NCBI RefSeq assembly: GCF_964030925.1
Contig: NZ_OZ034992.1
Location: 992,001 to 1,056,000 of the forward strand
DNA length: 64,000 nt
Direction of reading: 5' to 3'
Source of the DNA: Spiroplasma_E sp902809815
Lineage (GTDB): Bacteria > Bacillota_I > Bacilli_A > Mycoplasmatales > VBWQ01
Shown here: in pieces, positions 1 to 10,694 of the stretch
Layout of the letters: every line of letters starts with the position of its first letter
Position numbering within the stretch: position 1 is the stretch's first letter
Program-made: the position numbers and the translations under genes
Notes under the pieces: model-generated
Told to the model about the DNA's origin: nothing
Databases searched by the model: none
What the model saw: only the letters and a program-made list of their open reading frames with translations

Positions 1-738
1 CATTCTACAAGAAAAGGCAGAATTTATGGATATTTAAGAATTTTTTCAGCTTTTAAAGAGTGATTAAAACAAGAAAAAAATATCATTTTAAATATAGAAT
101 TATCAATAAAACAAATGCGAAAAATTATGAAAGAACACAATATTCAAGGATTAAAACAAACTAAAAATAACTATCCTAAAAACAAAAAAAATCCAAATAA
201 GTGAATACCTACAATGGATAAAGTAAACAAAGATTATAAAAGTACAACCTCTTCAAATCAAATTTGATCAATGGACACTAAACAAATAAATACTAAAGAA
301 GGATGATTATATCTTTTTGTAATTATTGATTTTTATTCAAATAATGTTGTTAGTTATAATATTGCTCCTAATAAATCATATCAGGATTTAATTCTTCCTG
401 CTCTTGAAAAAATCAACAAACAATTTTCTTGAAATCAAGTAAAAAATGTTATTTTACATTCAGATAACGCCAACGAATTTTATTGTCAGGATATCACAAA
501 ATGAGCAGAGGATAAACAAATAATTTTAAGCAAAAAACAACCTTATGATATTGGTGGTAATGTATTATCTGAAAACTGATTTTCTCATTTATCTCAAGAA
601 TGACTACCTAAAGGATCAAATCAATATTTATCCATCAATGAAGCTATAAATGATGTAAATCAATATGTTATGTTTTACAATTATGAAAGAATACATTCTA
701 AATTTCTAAAACCACCAATTTTACAAATTAAAATTTAG
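1..738 (+). CDS. IS3-family transposase, C-terminal part
   Basis: The reading frame enters from outside the window and ends at TAG 736-738. It encodes the DDE catalytic core of an IS150/IS3-type orfB: first Asp in the segment IWSMDTKQ, second Asp in LHSDNANEF, and the Glu in GNVLSENWF. TGA is used repeatedly for Trp. Other copies show the complete protein would be about 325 aa, so roughly 80 N-terminal residues lie outside. Probably active in sequence terms. Confidence 0.9.
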
Positions 739-781
739 AATTTTATATCAAAAATGGTCCAGTAATTAAGGGCCAACCACC
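1..781 (+). mobile_element. IS3-family element, copy 1 (left part outside window)
   Basis: The stretch is nearly identical to the 1130-bp element at 3537-4666, 9044-10173, 19693-20822 and 38438-39567, but in the opposite orientation and cut by the window edge. The right terminal inverted repeat ends at about 781 with the complement of GGTGGTTGGCCC. The flank just outside is the interior of a terminase gene, so this copy (or a recombination through it) broke that gene. Confidence 0.9.
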
Positions 782-1116
782 TCTTGTGAATGTAAATATT
801 TACAAGTTATTTTACTACCATTAAATTCAATAGTTTTTTTAGTTTCACTAATAATAAAATTAATACTAGGATAAGTTGCTCTAATAATTTGTTTTAATTC
901 TTGTCAACTATCATTTAATTGTTTTGACATATTACGAATTAAATAAGCATGAATATTAATATTATCTAACATTAATAAAATACCTAAGAATTCAATATCA
1001 CTAAATGTTTTACCAGATTTACGACTACCTAATTGTTTAATTTTATTAATATTTAAAGATTGTTTTAAATACATTCTTTTAGCAATATCTAATAAATAAC
1101 CAAAATTACTTAACAT
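782..1116 (-). pseudogene. phage terminase large subunit, N-terminal fragment
   Basis: About 111 codons read leftwards from ATG 1116 until the IS3 end. A Walker A-like GSRKSGKT near residues 31-38, followed by aliphatic segments, matches the start of phage terminase large-subunit ATPases. The rest, including the nuclease domain, is absent because the IS3 end abuts at 781. Its ATG overlaps the end of the upstream small-subunit frame, the usual terS-terL arrangement. It is a remnant of a prophage related to, but not contiguous with, the block at 46-58.8 kb. Confidence 0.72.
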
Positions 1117-1506
1117 TTATTCTTACCTTTATTTTCTAAACTAATTGCTATAGGGGCTGTATTATCACTACTTTTTATATCAATTTTTGTAGATAAATGA
1201 TATTCTTTCACAAACGCTCTTTCTAAATATCATGCAGTATTATTTGCATTTGCTTTTAAATATCTTTGTGTATTAATATGGCGTATTTGTAAATATGCTC
1301 AATTAATTTGTTGTAAAAAAGTATTTCTCTTTTTTTGTTTTCAACTATAAAGAGTATTTTCTGTAATATCTAAATAAACTAACATACCAACTTTAGTCGG
1401 CACTTCTTCAGTTTTTTTTACATTCCTTAAAATATTCTTCTAATTTTTCTTTTAATGCTTTTGCATCATTAAAAATTGTTCTTATTTTTATTTTTTCTTC
1501 TTGCAC
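1110..1506 (-). pseudogene. phage terminase small subunit, frameshifted
   Basis: Starts at GTG 1506, placed well behind an AAAGGAG Shine-Dalgarno, and runs to TAA 1110-1112. The frame breaks in a run of eight A on the coding strand near 1422-1429; removing one A gives a continuous protein of about 131 aa. The second half contains TLYSWKQKKR and AWYLERAFVKEYHL, ending in a beta-rich tail, the typical pattern of small terminase subunits just before terL. Trp is encoded by TGA. Either a true pseudogene or a homopolymer error. Confidence 0.6.
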
Positions 1507-1654
1507 ATAAAAATCTCCTTTCATATGCTTTAAAAAACAAAAAATTATGATATAATTAATATAATCTTTAAGTTAGACTTCGCTAGTAATAACTTATTAA
1601 CTTTATTAATTAGTTCATATATTCTTTTATTTAATTTTTATAATATAATTATAA

Positions 1655-1681
1655 CAAAAAATAACAAATTAATTGTTATTT
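1655..1681 (-). terminator. Rho-independent terminator
   Basis: The inverted repeat AATAACAA/TTGTTATT at 1660-1680 overlaps the stop codon of the 1669-2013 gene and is followed on the minus strand by a T-rich run. Confidence 0.6.
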
Positions 1682-2013
1682 TTTTCTTTTTCTTTAATTT
1701 TCTTATCTCTTCATTCTCTATATTCTTTAGCAGTAAGTTTATTTTTTTCTTCTTTCATTATTTTTTTAGATTGTTTTATTTCGTTTCTTATTTTTGATAG
1801 TTTTTCAGAGTTTTCTAAAAAATTACCTTCCAACATTATTTTAATATTTCATAAAATTGCTCATCCAATAACTAAACCTAATATGTTCAAAGTAATAAAC
1901 AAAATTATTATTCCAATTGCGTTATTTTTAAAACAATATTTAATACCATAATTTATTAATCAAGACCAAATAACTACTACTATTACTCCTAATAATATTC
2001 ATAATGCTATCAT
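1669..2013 (-). CDS. two-segment membrane protein, probably phage-derived
   Basis: 114 aa from ATG 2013 with an AAAGGA Shine-Dalgarno about 11 bases upstream. Two strongly hydrophobic segments (about residues 3-20 and 28-50) are followed by a highly charged, Lys/Glu-rich tail predicted to form a coiled coil. TGA encodes several Trp residues. It lies upstream of the terminase remnants in the same direction and resembles in style the small membrane proteins of the 46-58 kb prophage. Function unknown; a holin- or virion-membrane role is possible but unproven. Confidence 0.55.
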
Positions 2014-2074
2014 TTAGTATTTTTTCCTTTTCTATTTATATTTTTCTTTATTGTACATTATTTTATTAAAAAAG

Positions 2075-2102
2075 AAAAGATAACTAATAAAAGTTATCTT
2101 TT
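2075..2102. terminator. bidirectional hairpin terminator
   Basis: An 11-bp perfect stem (AAAAGATAACT/AGTTATCTTTT) with a 6-base loop separates the leftward phage remnant from the rightward ISLre2 transposase. T-runs follow on both strands. Confidence 0.6.
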
Positions 2103-2235
2103 AAACGTAAATAGAATTTGCAGTTTATTTTATGGTTCTTTAATATTATACTCTAAAACCAAACATTTTTCAACAATATTTTAATAAATTTGATACAATT
2201 TTTGAGTTAAAAAATAAATAGAAAGGTGTTAAAAA

Positions 2236-3411
2236 ATGTTTAGTTTTAAAGGATTTCTAAAATCTGAAATCAGTAATATTTTAGCAAAATATTTTCAAAA
2301 AATCCATAATTTTGATGAATATTTTTTTCTAAATAGAGATAAAAATCAATATAAAGTTGCTTGAACATGTAATAGAACAGTAAATACTCCAATTGGAATG
2401 GATACTTTTAGACAAAGAGTTTATTGAGATAAAATTAATAAAAAAACTTATTATCCAATTTATGAAGAATTTGGTATTAAAAAAAGAGCAAGAATTACTA
2501 ATGATTTATATTTTGATATATTAGATAATTTAATTGAAAATTTAATAAGTAAAAAAGTTTATTTTAATATTCAATCAGAATTTAAATATACTTCTTTTTC
2601 TAAAAATCTTATTTCAAGGATTTTTAAAGAAGCAAAAATTGAAAAATGAATACCAGAAGAAAAATTTAAAGTATTAGATAATCAAAAATTAAATATATGT
2701 GCAGATGATGCTTTTGTTACTTGTTGAGATGAAAATGGTATAAAACAACAATATTGTTGTAGACTTTTAACTTTTAATTTAGGAAGAAAAGAAATTTATT
2801 CATATAGAAATAAATTAGATAAGAAAATAACTTCATTTATGTTATTTAAAGTTAATCATGGTTTAAATCAACATGAATTATATCAATTTACAACACAAAC
2901 TATTCTTAATCATTATGATATTAATTTAAATATATTAGGTGTTCAATGAGAATATCATAATTATAATTTAGTGGTTGCTGGTGATGGTGCATTATGAATT
3001 AAAGCAATGGCAAGTTGATTGGGATGTTATTATATTTTAGATAAGTTTCATGCATTTAGTTATTTATGAAAGTCTTTTGTTGGAGTTCGTGGTAAGAAAA
3101 AAGAATCTCATGACTGAAAAAAATTTTTAGATTCTTCAACTACTTTTTCAAATGGTAATTGTAATAAATTACTTGTTTTTTTAAAACTTAATGTTAATAC
3201 TAAAACTTATAATTATTTTAAAAATAATGCTCATGGTATTGTAAATCAAAATGCTTCTTGAAATATTGGTTGTAGTGCTGAAAGTGATGTATATCATTTT
3301 TTAAAATCTTTAACTAATGGAGCAAAAATATATAATTATCAAACATTAAATAATATGTTAATAGCAAAAGCAAATTATTTAAATGCTAGAAGTTATCTTA
3401 ATAGTACTTAA
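2236..3411 (+). CDS. ISLre2/UPF0236-family transposase
   Basis: 391 aa, uninterrupted once TGA is read as Trp; starts at ATG 2236 behind GAAAGGTG. The core carries the acidic positions expected for this DDE-type family: ICADDAF (about residue 157), VVAGDGALW (about 252), LDKFH (about 274) and a C-terminal ESDVYH. It is a different subfamily from the ISLre2 gene at 43288-45568, with clearly divergent N-termini. A hairpin follows at about 3435-3460 (CTAAT/ATTAG plus T-run). Terminal repeats were not resolved, and the right side is overwritten by IS3 copy 2. Confidence 0.75.
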
Positions 3412-3536
3412 TAAGTTAAAATTTTATATTTTTAAAGTCTAATTTTAAGATTAGGATTTTTGTTTTATTTAAATGTAATTTTGTAATTATATTTTTTAAT
3501 ATTTTTAAAATTTATGGTACAATTTAATTAACAAAG

Positions 3537-4666
3537 GGTGGTTGGCCCTTAATTACTGGACCATTTTTGATATAAAATTCTAAATTTTAATTTGTAAAAT
3601 TGGTGGTTTTAGAAATTTAGAATGTATTCTTTCATAATTATAAAACATAACATATTGATTTACATCATTTATAGCTTCATTGATGGATAAATATTGATTT
3701 GATCCTTTAGGTAGTCATTCTTGAGATAAATGAGAAAATCAGTTTTCAGATAATACATTACCACCAATATCATAAGGTTGTTTTTTGCTTAAAATTATTT
3801 GTTTATCCTCTGCTCATTTTGTGATATCCTGACAATAAAATTCGTTGGCGTTATCTGAATGTAAAATAACATTTTTTACTTGATTTCAAGAAAATTGTTT
3901 GTTGATTTTTTCAAGAGCAGGAAGAATTAAATCCTGATATGATTTATTAGGAGCAATATTATAACTAACAACATTATTTGAATAAAAATCAATAATTACA
4001 AAAAGATATAATCATCCTTCTTTAGTATTTATTTGTTTAGTGTCCATTGATCAAATTTGATTTGAAGAGGTTGTACTTTTATAATCTTTGTTTACTTTAT
4101 CCATTGTAGGTATTCACTTATTTGGATTTTTTTTGTTTTTAGGATAGTTATTTTTAGTTTGTTTTAATCCTTGAATATTGTGTTCTTTCATAATTTTTCG
4201 CATTTGTTTTATTGATAATTCTATATTTAAAATGATATTTTTTTCTTGTTTTAATCACTCTTTAAAAGCTGAAAAAATTCTTAAATATCCATAAATTCTG
4301 CCTTTTCTTGTAGAATGAAATTCGATTAAAAGTTGGCATATTTTTTGATATTTATGATTGCATTTAATAATATGATTTTCTTCTTTTTTAATAGGTTTTT
4401 GTTTATTTTTTAAAAAGTAATATGTTGATCTGTTTAATTGAAGATATTGACATAGGTTTCTAATTGAATATTGATTTTTACAATCATCAATAATTTTAAT
4501 TTTTTCTTTGATATTTAATTTGTTAATTACTAATGCTATTTGTTTAATTTTATCCATTAATAAAAATCCTTTCAGGTTAAAATTAGTGTTAATTATATAA
4601 CACAATTGTTTTTAGAATACATTCAGGTTTTTTAAATTAATGGTCTAGTAAAAAGGGCTAAGTGGC
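3537..4666 (-). mobile_element. IS3-family element, copy 2
   Basis: A complete 1130-bp element, bounded by GGTGGTTGGCCC on the left and GGGCTAAGTGGC on the right (imperfect terminal inverted repeats). The 3-bp flanks (AAG left, AAT right) do not match, so no target duplication is present. This copy therefore probably sits at a recombination junction. Left flank: downstream region of the ISLre2 gene. Right flank: tail of a surface-protein gene. Confidence 0.9.
3580..4557 (-). CDS. IS3-family transposase (orfB type)
   Basis: 325 aa from ATG 4557, which follows GAAAGGA by a proper distance; an upstream in-frame ATG at 4605 lacks a good ribosome site. Residues 1-60 contain a helix-turn-helix-like region ending in NRSTYYF, then the YGYLRI segment, then the DDE core (WSMDTKQ, LHSDNANEF, LSENWF). 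Typical IS3 elements carry a separate orfA upstream; here only about 110 bp lie between this start and the element end, so orfA is absent. Confidence 0.92.
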
Positions 4667-5017
4667 AATCATAGAATTTGCAGTTATATTGTTAATGTTA
4701 CTCATAATTCTAAGGGTTAATCTCATACGTCCTTTGTTATTGAAAAATATTTAAATGATTCAGGTATTAAATGTCGTATTTCTAAAAAAGCAGTAAAAGA
4801 TTGATATTCTAGTTTATATTTATATGGAGTTGGAAATATTCAATTTAATAATCAATATGACGATTATGATAATGGCAAAAAACGACAATATTATATTCAA
4901 GTTAATTTTGATGTTTTATTCTTTGATAATAATGATTCTTCTTCAGATATTTCACAAGAGTTTGCTGGCGTAGTATTTACTTTAAGTGATGAATTGATTT
5001 ATATTCTTAACAACTAA
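4667..5017 (+). pseudogene. C-terminal remnant of a secreted surface protein
   Basis: A frame of 117 codons open from the IS3 end to TAA 5015-5017, with one internal TAA near 4719. The tail (QYYIQVNFDVLFF, then FAGVVFTLSDE) resembles in pattern the C-terminus of the 435-aa protein at 21183-22490 (NIYYQWNARV, then LIAGCSLAIDLD). I infer it is the end of a paralogue whose front was lost when IS3 copy 2 recombined here. The homology is weak by eye. Confidence 0.42.
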
Positions 5018-5028
5018 AAAAACAAAAT

Positions 5029-5060
5029 AAAATAATTAAGTAAATTTACTTAATTATTTT
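5029..5060. terminator. bidirectional terminator between convergent genes
   Basis: A long palindrome centred on AAGTAAATTTACTT with A and T runs at the ends, lying between the rightward remnant and leftward glpK. Confidence 0.65.
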
Positions 5061-5081
5061 ATACTGTCAATTCAGTTATTT

Positions 5082-6650
5082 TTATTTAATAGAAGTAGTT
5101 CAACCACGTGTTCTTTTAACTGCTTCTTGTCAACCCTTATAAAAAGTTTCTGCTTTTTTTTCTGTCATAATTGGTTTATATTCTTTTTCAATTTTATTTA
5201 TTTTTTTAATATCATTAATATTTCAAAATCCAATTGCAAGTCCTGCTAAGTAAGCAGTACCCATTGCTGTAGTTTCAGTATTTTTAGGTTTAATTAAATT
5301 AGTACGACTAATGTCACTTTGGAATTGCATAATATATGAATTATTACTTGCTCCACCATCAACTTTAATCTTAATTTTTAAATCTTTTAAATCTTTATTT
5401 AATTTAACATCTGCTTGCATTGCCAGAATAACATCTTGTGACTGGTAAGCTAATGATTCAATGGTACCTTTAACAATATGTTCACGCTTCGTACCACGTT
5501 CTAAACCAAATATAGCGCCACGTGCTGTTGAATCTCAATAAGGGGCACCCAAACCAACAAAAGCAGGTACTACATAAATACGTTGTTCTTCTTTGGGATC
5601 AACAATTTGTGAATATCATAGACTTTCATCGGAACGATATAACATTCGTAATTGATCACGTAAAAATTGAACAGCAGCCCCTGCAATAAAAACTGAACCT
5701 TCTAAAGCAAAAACTGGTTCTTCGCCTGATATTTGATAAGCAATAGTCGTTAGTAAACCTTGTTTTGAAAAAAGAGGAGTATTTCCAATGTTCATTAAAA
5801 TAAAACAACCAGTACCATAAGTATTTTTGATTTCACCAGGTGTTAAACATAATTGACCAAATAATGCAGCTTGTTGATCACCAATTGCAGCAGTAATAGG
5901 AATTTCTTGCTCATCATTTTGGAATAACATTCCTTTATAAGTAGTTCCAATTTTACCTGAACTGGGAACTACTTCTGGTAACATATTTTTAGGAATATTA
6001 AATAATTCTAGTAATTCTTCATCTCATTTTTTAGTATTAATGTTGAATAACATTGTTCGTGAAGCATTTGTAATGTCAATAACATGTTTAGTTTTTTCAA
6101 CATTATTTTCAATACCATTTGTCATTTTATAAATTAATCAACTATCAATAGTACCAAAAGCTAGTTTTCCTTTTTTTGCTAATTCACGTGCATTTTTAAC
6201 ATTATCTAAAATTCATTTTATTTTAGTAGCAGAAAAATAAGAATCAATTAGTAAGCCGGTTTTTTTATGAATTTTTTCTTTTCATCCTTTTTTTGTTAAT
6301 TCTTCACAGTAATCTGCTGTTCTGCGATCTTGTCAAACAATAGCGTTATAAATTGGTAAACCTGTATCACGATTTCATACTACTGTTGTTTCACGTTGAT
6401 TAGTAATACCAATTGCTTCAATTTGATTAGATTTAATATTACTTTTATTTAAAGCTTGTTGCATTGTTGTTAATTGATTATTTCAAATTCCAAGTGCATC
6501 ATGTTCAACTCAACCTGATTGAGGGGGATAATGCTGAGGTATATCAATTTGATGGATACCAGTAATTTTTCCTTCTTTATCAATAATTAAAGTACGACAA
6601 CTAGATGTACCTTCATCTAATGCCATAATATATTTTTTTTCTTCTGACAT
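5082..6650 (-). CDS. glpK: glycerol kinase
   Basis: 522 aa, normal family length (about 500). ATP-dependent phosphorylation of glycerol to glycerol-3-phosphate in the cytoplasm. The N-terminal phosphate loop reads ALDEGTSSCR, the FGGY-family core has ITNQRETTVVW and IGDQQAALFGQ, and the C-terminal adenosine motif is VDGGASNN. All Trp codons inspected are TGA. It is the last gene of a glpO-glpF-glpK cluster with 25-bp and 18-bp gaps, so the three are probably co-transcribed from upstream of glpO. The family is widespread in mollicutes; the assignment is secure. Confidence 0.97.
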
Positions 6651-6675
6651 ATTATTTATACTTTCTGTACTTTTA

Positions 6676-7449
6676 TTAAAGTATTTCAATTACTTGAATT
6701 AAACCACCAGCAATAATTGCTCCTAAAATTGGTCCAATAACAGGAACTGGAGCATATTTTCAATCAGAACTTCCTTTATTTGCTATTGGTAAAATAGCAT
6801 GAATAATTCGTGGTCCTAAATCTCGAGCTGGATTAATAGCAAAACCTGTTGGTCCACCAATAGCAAGTCCAATAACCATAACACCAATACCAACAGTCGC
6901 AGGTCCAGTAACAAACGCAGAACCACTATTAAATATTTGTGAATTAATAACTAAATTTTTAATACCAATAGTAGCACAAACAATCATAACTAGCATAAAT
7001 GTTCCAATAATTTCTGTTATAGTATTTCAAATATAACTACGTTCGGCTGGAGCTGTTGCAAAAGTTGCTAAAATTTTATTATTATCTTCAGTAATGTTAT
7101 ATTGTTTAAAATATGCTAAGTAAACAACTAATTGTCCTAACATTGCACCTAAAAATTGAAATAAAATATAAAATGGAATATAAAGGAAGTTTTCCCCAAT
7201 AAAAGCTGTTTTTTTATTAGCAACTCATAATCCAATAGTAACAGCTGGATTTAAATGTGCTCCTGAAATTCCACTTAACATTGCAGCAATAGCAACAGCA
7301 AATCCTCATCCAGTACAAATAACAAGCCAACCGCTATTTTCTCCCTTTGTTTTTTTTAATAAAACGTTGGCAACAACACAATTTCCTAGTAAAATTAGGA
7401 TAAATGTGCCAAATAGTTCACCAATAATTACTTGTGAGACTTCTGACAT
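6676..7449 (-). CDS. glpF: glycerol uptake facilitator (aquaglyceroporin)
   Basis: 257 aa, a six-helix MIP-family channel for glycerol entry. Both half-helix signatures are present: HLNPAVT (about residue 66) and INPARD (about 206); the Asp after the second NPAR is the usual glycerol-channel marker as against water channels. The start at 7449 follows a strong AAGGAGG. It lies between glpO and glpK in one transcription unit, so imported glycerol would be phosphorylated at once. Confidence 0.96.
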
Positions 7450-7467
7450 AATATTTTCCTCCTTAAA

Positions 7468-8580
7468 TTAAATATTTTTTATCATATTTGCTACTAGTAA
7501 AGCAATTGCTGGTGCTGAACTTAGACCTGGTGATTTAATACCAGCAACATTAATAAAGTTAGGATTATTACTAGCAAATTTTATGAAAAAATCATCAGTT
7601 TCAACACAAATTGCTCGTGAACCACTAATTACTTTACAAGTTTTATTAATATTTAAAGTTGGAATAATTTTTAGACCAATTTTATTAATAAGTTCAATAT
7701 CTTCAATTGTAATTAATCTAGTATCACTTTTCGGTACATTTTCATGAGAAGTAGGACCCACCAAGATATGACCATCAAGCATTGGAGCAACTATTACTCC
7801 TTTACCATGAATAGTAGGTATCATAAATAGAATGTGATTATTTATAATATGATTTTCGGTTTTTTCAAGAATACAATACTGTCCTCTTCTAGTTTTTAAA
7901 GTGAAATCTTGACAATTTATTAACTTTGCAATATCATCAGCATAATGACCAGCAGCATTAATAATATATTTTGAAGTAAAAGTTACTTTTTTTTGATTAT
8001 TTAAACAAGTAACTCGAAAACCTGAATTTAATGTTTCAATATTAATTACTTGATGATCAACTTTTAGTTGTCCTCTATTTTTAATCATGCGATTAATTAA
8101 AGATTGTGTTAATAATACTGGATCAACAGCATATGAAGCAGAACAAAGTAGTGCACTAGTAACTTTTGGGTTAACATTAGGTTCTAATGAAATTACTTTT
8201 TCTCTTGTTAATATTGATAATTCTTTTTTAGCAAGACCATTAGTAATACCACGTGCATATAATTTTTGTATTTCTAAGTTTTCTTCTTTGCTAAAAGCAA
8301 GTATTAAAGAATCAATTTTTTTTCATGGAAAATCTAAATTTTTAAATCAATCATTTTCATATAATTTTCTGCCCTCTAGATTTAATTTAGCATTTAGTTT
8401 TCCTGGTGTTGGATCAAATCCACCATGAATAACTCCAGAATTTCCTTCTGATGTTTCTTGGGCAATTCTTAAATTTTTTTCTAAAATAACTACTTTTAAC
8501 TTTCTTTTTGATAATTCATCACTAATAGCAGCACCAATAACACCAGCACCAATAGTAATCACATCAAAATCAAATTCCAT
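7468..8580 (-). CDS. glpO: FAD-dependent glycerol-3-phosphate oxidase/dehydrogenase
   Basis: 370 aa, the short cytosol-type enzyme of mollicutes rather than the long GlpD of enteric bacteria. The N-terminus holds the FAD-binding GAGVIGAAI (residues 12-20) and the ribose-binding acidic turn VVILEKN; the C-terminus has GIKSPGLSSAPAIA. ATG 8580 is preferred over upstream GTG 8589 because AGAGAGGTG lies just before it. In Mycoplasma this enzyme transfers electrons to O2 and makes H2O2; that activity here is inferred from family and context with glpF and glpK. Confidence 0.92.
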
Positions 8581-8848
8581 TACTTTCACCTCTCTCTAAA
8601 CATCATTAAGAACAAAAGTTCTATCTGTGTATAGTTTAATTATAATATATTTTTTTATTATTAACTTAATTCAAAATATTAGATTAATTTTTAAACATTT
8701 TTAAATGAGATTTTATTAAAAAAAATAAGAAAAATTTGTGTTATATTATAAATAACGATATAAATTCAATATCGTTATAATTTTAATGAGTATATATAAA
8801 AAGATATCTAATTATTAAAATTGTATTATTTAAAAGGTAGGTATATGA
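8581..8848. promoter_or_regulatory. divergent promoter region with ATAACGATA palindrome
   Basis: Gene-free and very AT-rich, between leftward glpO and a rightward surface-protein gene. At 8752-8778 a perfect 10-bp inverted repeat, ATAACGATAT and ATATCGTTAT with a 7-base spacer, lies directly after a -10-like TATATTATAAA. The same block followed by ATAATTTTAAT occurs upstream of the paralogous gene at 22490. It looks like an operator for the surface-protein family. Confidence 0.6.
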
Positions 8849-9082
8849 ATGAAACAATTATTAATTACTTTAAGTACATTAACAACATTAACTTTAACAA
8901 GTAATACTATTATTAATAGTATTAATGATAATATTGTTAATAACAGTAGCTTAACAAATAAATCATCAATAAAGAATTCTACAAATTCATTATTTAATAA
9001 TCAATGAAATATTTTAGGTACTAGTGATTGAATTACTAACCAAGGTGGTTGGCCCTTAATTACTGGACCATTTTTGATATAA
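8849..9082 (+). pseudogene. secreted surface protein, N-terminus cut by IS3 copy 3
   Basis: From ATG 8849 (behind AAAAGGTAGG) the product has an N-terminal signal-like hydrophobic stretch rich in Leu/Thr, then an Asn/Ser-rich linker and SLFNNQWNILGTSDWITNQ, matching SLFNNQYRYLNNSDWITNQ of the intact protein at 21183-22490. At 9044 it runs into the IS3 element and ends at a TAA inside it (9080-9082). Only about 65 native residues remain. Confidence 0.7.
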
Positions 9083-10173
9083 AATTCTAAATTTTAATTT
9101 GTAAAATTGGTGGTTTTAGAAATTTAGAATGTATTCTTTCATAATTATAAAACATAACATATTGATTTACATCATTTATAGCTTCATTGATGGATAAATA
9201 TTGATTTGATCCTTTAGGTAGTCATTCTTGAGATAAATGAGAAAATCAGTTTTCAGATAATACATTACCACCAATATCATAAGGTTGTTTTTTGCTTAAA
9301 ATTATTTGTTTATCCTCTGCTCATTTTGTGATATCCTGACAATAAAATTCGTTGGCGTTATCTGAATGTAAAATAACATTTTTTACTTGATTTCAAGAAA
9401 ATTGTTTGTTGATTTTTTCAAGAGCAGGAAGAATTAAATCCTGATATGATTTATTAGGAGCAATATTATAACTAACAACATTATTTGAATAAAAATCAAT
9501 AATTACAAAAAGATATAATCATCCTTCTTTAGTATTTATTTGTTTAGTGTCCATTGATCAAATTTGATTTGAAGAGGTTGTACTTTTATAATCTTTGTTT
9601 ACTTTATCCATTGTAGGTATTCACTTATTTGGATTTTTTTTGTTTTTAGGATAGTTATTTTTAGTTTGTTTTAATCCTTGAATATTGTGTTCTTTCATAA
9701 TTTTTCGCATTTGTTTTATTGATAATTCTATATTTAAAATGATATTTTTTTTTTGTTTTAATCACTCTTTAAAAGCTGAAAAAATTCTTAAATATCCATA
9801 AATTCTGCCTTTTCTTGTAGAATGAAATTCGATTAAAAGTTGGCATATTTTTTGATATTTATGATTGCATTTAATAATATGATTTTCTTCTTTTTTAATA
9901 GGTTTTTGTTTATTTTTTAAAAAGTAATATGTTGATCTGTTTAATTGAAGATATTGACATAGGTTTCTAATTGAATATTGATTTTTACAATCATCAATAA
10001 TTTTAATTTTTTCTTTGATATTTAATTTGTTAATTACTAATGCTATTTGTTTAATTTTATCCATTAATAAAAATCCTTTCAGGTTAAAATTAGTGTTAAT
10101 TATATAACACAATTGTTTTTAGAATACATTCAGGTTTTTTAAATTAATGGTCTAGTAAAAAGGGCTAAGTGGC
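9044..10173 (-). mobile_element. IS3-family element, copy 3
   Basis: The same 1130-bp element as copies 2, 4 and 5. Flanks (CAA left, CCC right) do not match, so no target duplication. Left flank is a surface-protein N-terminus; right flank is a 54-bp piece identical to a prophage gene (47463-47516), then a surface-protein-like tail. This is a recombinant junction. Confidence 0.92.
9087..10064 (-). CDS. IS3-family transposase (orfB type)
   Basis: 325 aa, identical to the copies at 3580-4557 and elsewhere except for at least one Glu-to-Lys change near residue 103 (a T where the others have C in the T-run near 9754). DDE residues are intact. Start chosen at 10064 behind GAAAGGA. Confidence 0.92.
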
Positions 10174-10559
10174 CCCTAGAAGCATGATTTTTGGTAATAT
10201 AAAGGTACTTGGTGAAGTTGACAATCTCCCTTTACACTTTATTTCCTAGTATCAGCTTTGATAATAATTCTTTTATTTCTGCTGGTGATTCAAGTCAAAG
10301 TACTCAAAAACATAATATTAAAATTAGCACAAAAGATATAACAGAAGCGATTGATAATTCTACTAAAATTCAAAATAATTTTTCTGTAAGTGGTTTTATG
10401 TGACATGCATATATTAATTCATCTGTTTTTATTTGACATGATTCTTCTGGTATTTACATTAAATTTTGAATTGGTGAAGATTCATTTTTTTATAATGATA
10501 GTCTTATTTTTTCTATAGTATTAGATAAAGCTACTTTTAATAATTCAATGAATAGTTAG
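10174..10559 (+). pseudogene. phage fragment fused to a surface-protein C-terminus
   Basis: The first 52 bases after the IS3 end are identical to the middle of the 675-aa prophage gene (frame PRSMIFGNIKVLGEVDN). At about 10226 the match stops and another frame (open from 10209 to TAG 10557-10559) encodes a tail with VFIWHDSSGIYIKFW, resembling LYVYHDDNNIYYQW near the end of the intact surface protein at 21183-22490. So it looks like the end of the gene whose start is at 8849, joined through a phage scrap. Non-functional. Confidence 0.55.
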
Positions 10560-10620
10560 TTTATATTAAAAGAATGCAAATTTGAAAAATATTTATTTAA
10601 GTATAAAAGATATTGAATTA

Positions 10621-10649
10621 AAAATGCTGGTAATTGTCCAGCATTTTTA
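10621..10649. terminator. Rho-independent terminator
   Basis: Stem AAAATGCTGG/CCAGCATTTT with a 7-base loop and flanking A/T runs, between convergent transcription units. Confidence 0.75.
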
Positions 10650-10694
10650 AAGTTATATTTGATAATAAACTATATTAGAAAATTAAACTATTAT

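Noticed and set aside
1673..1951. 92-codon plus-strand hydrophobic frame
   Set aside because: Complement of the 1669-2013 membrane protein; it has no ribosome site.
8087..8428. 113-codon open frame on the plus strand
   Set aside because: It is the antisense of glpO, which has clear FAD-binding motifs and a ribosome site on the minus strand.
5082..8580. apparent stop codons inside glpK, glpF and glpO
   Set aside because: All are TGA, read as Trp in Spiroplasma; the genes are intact.
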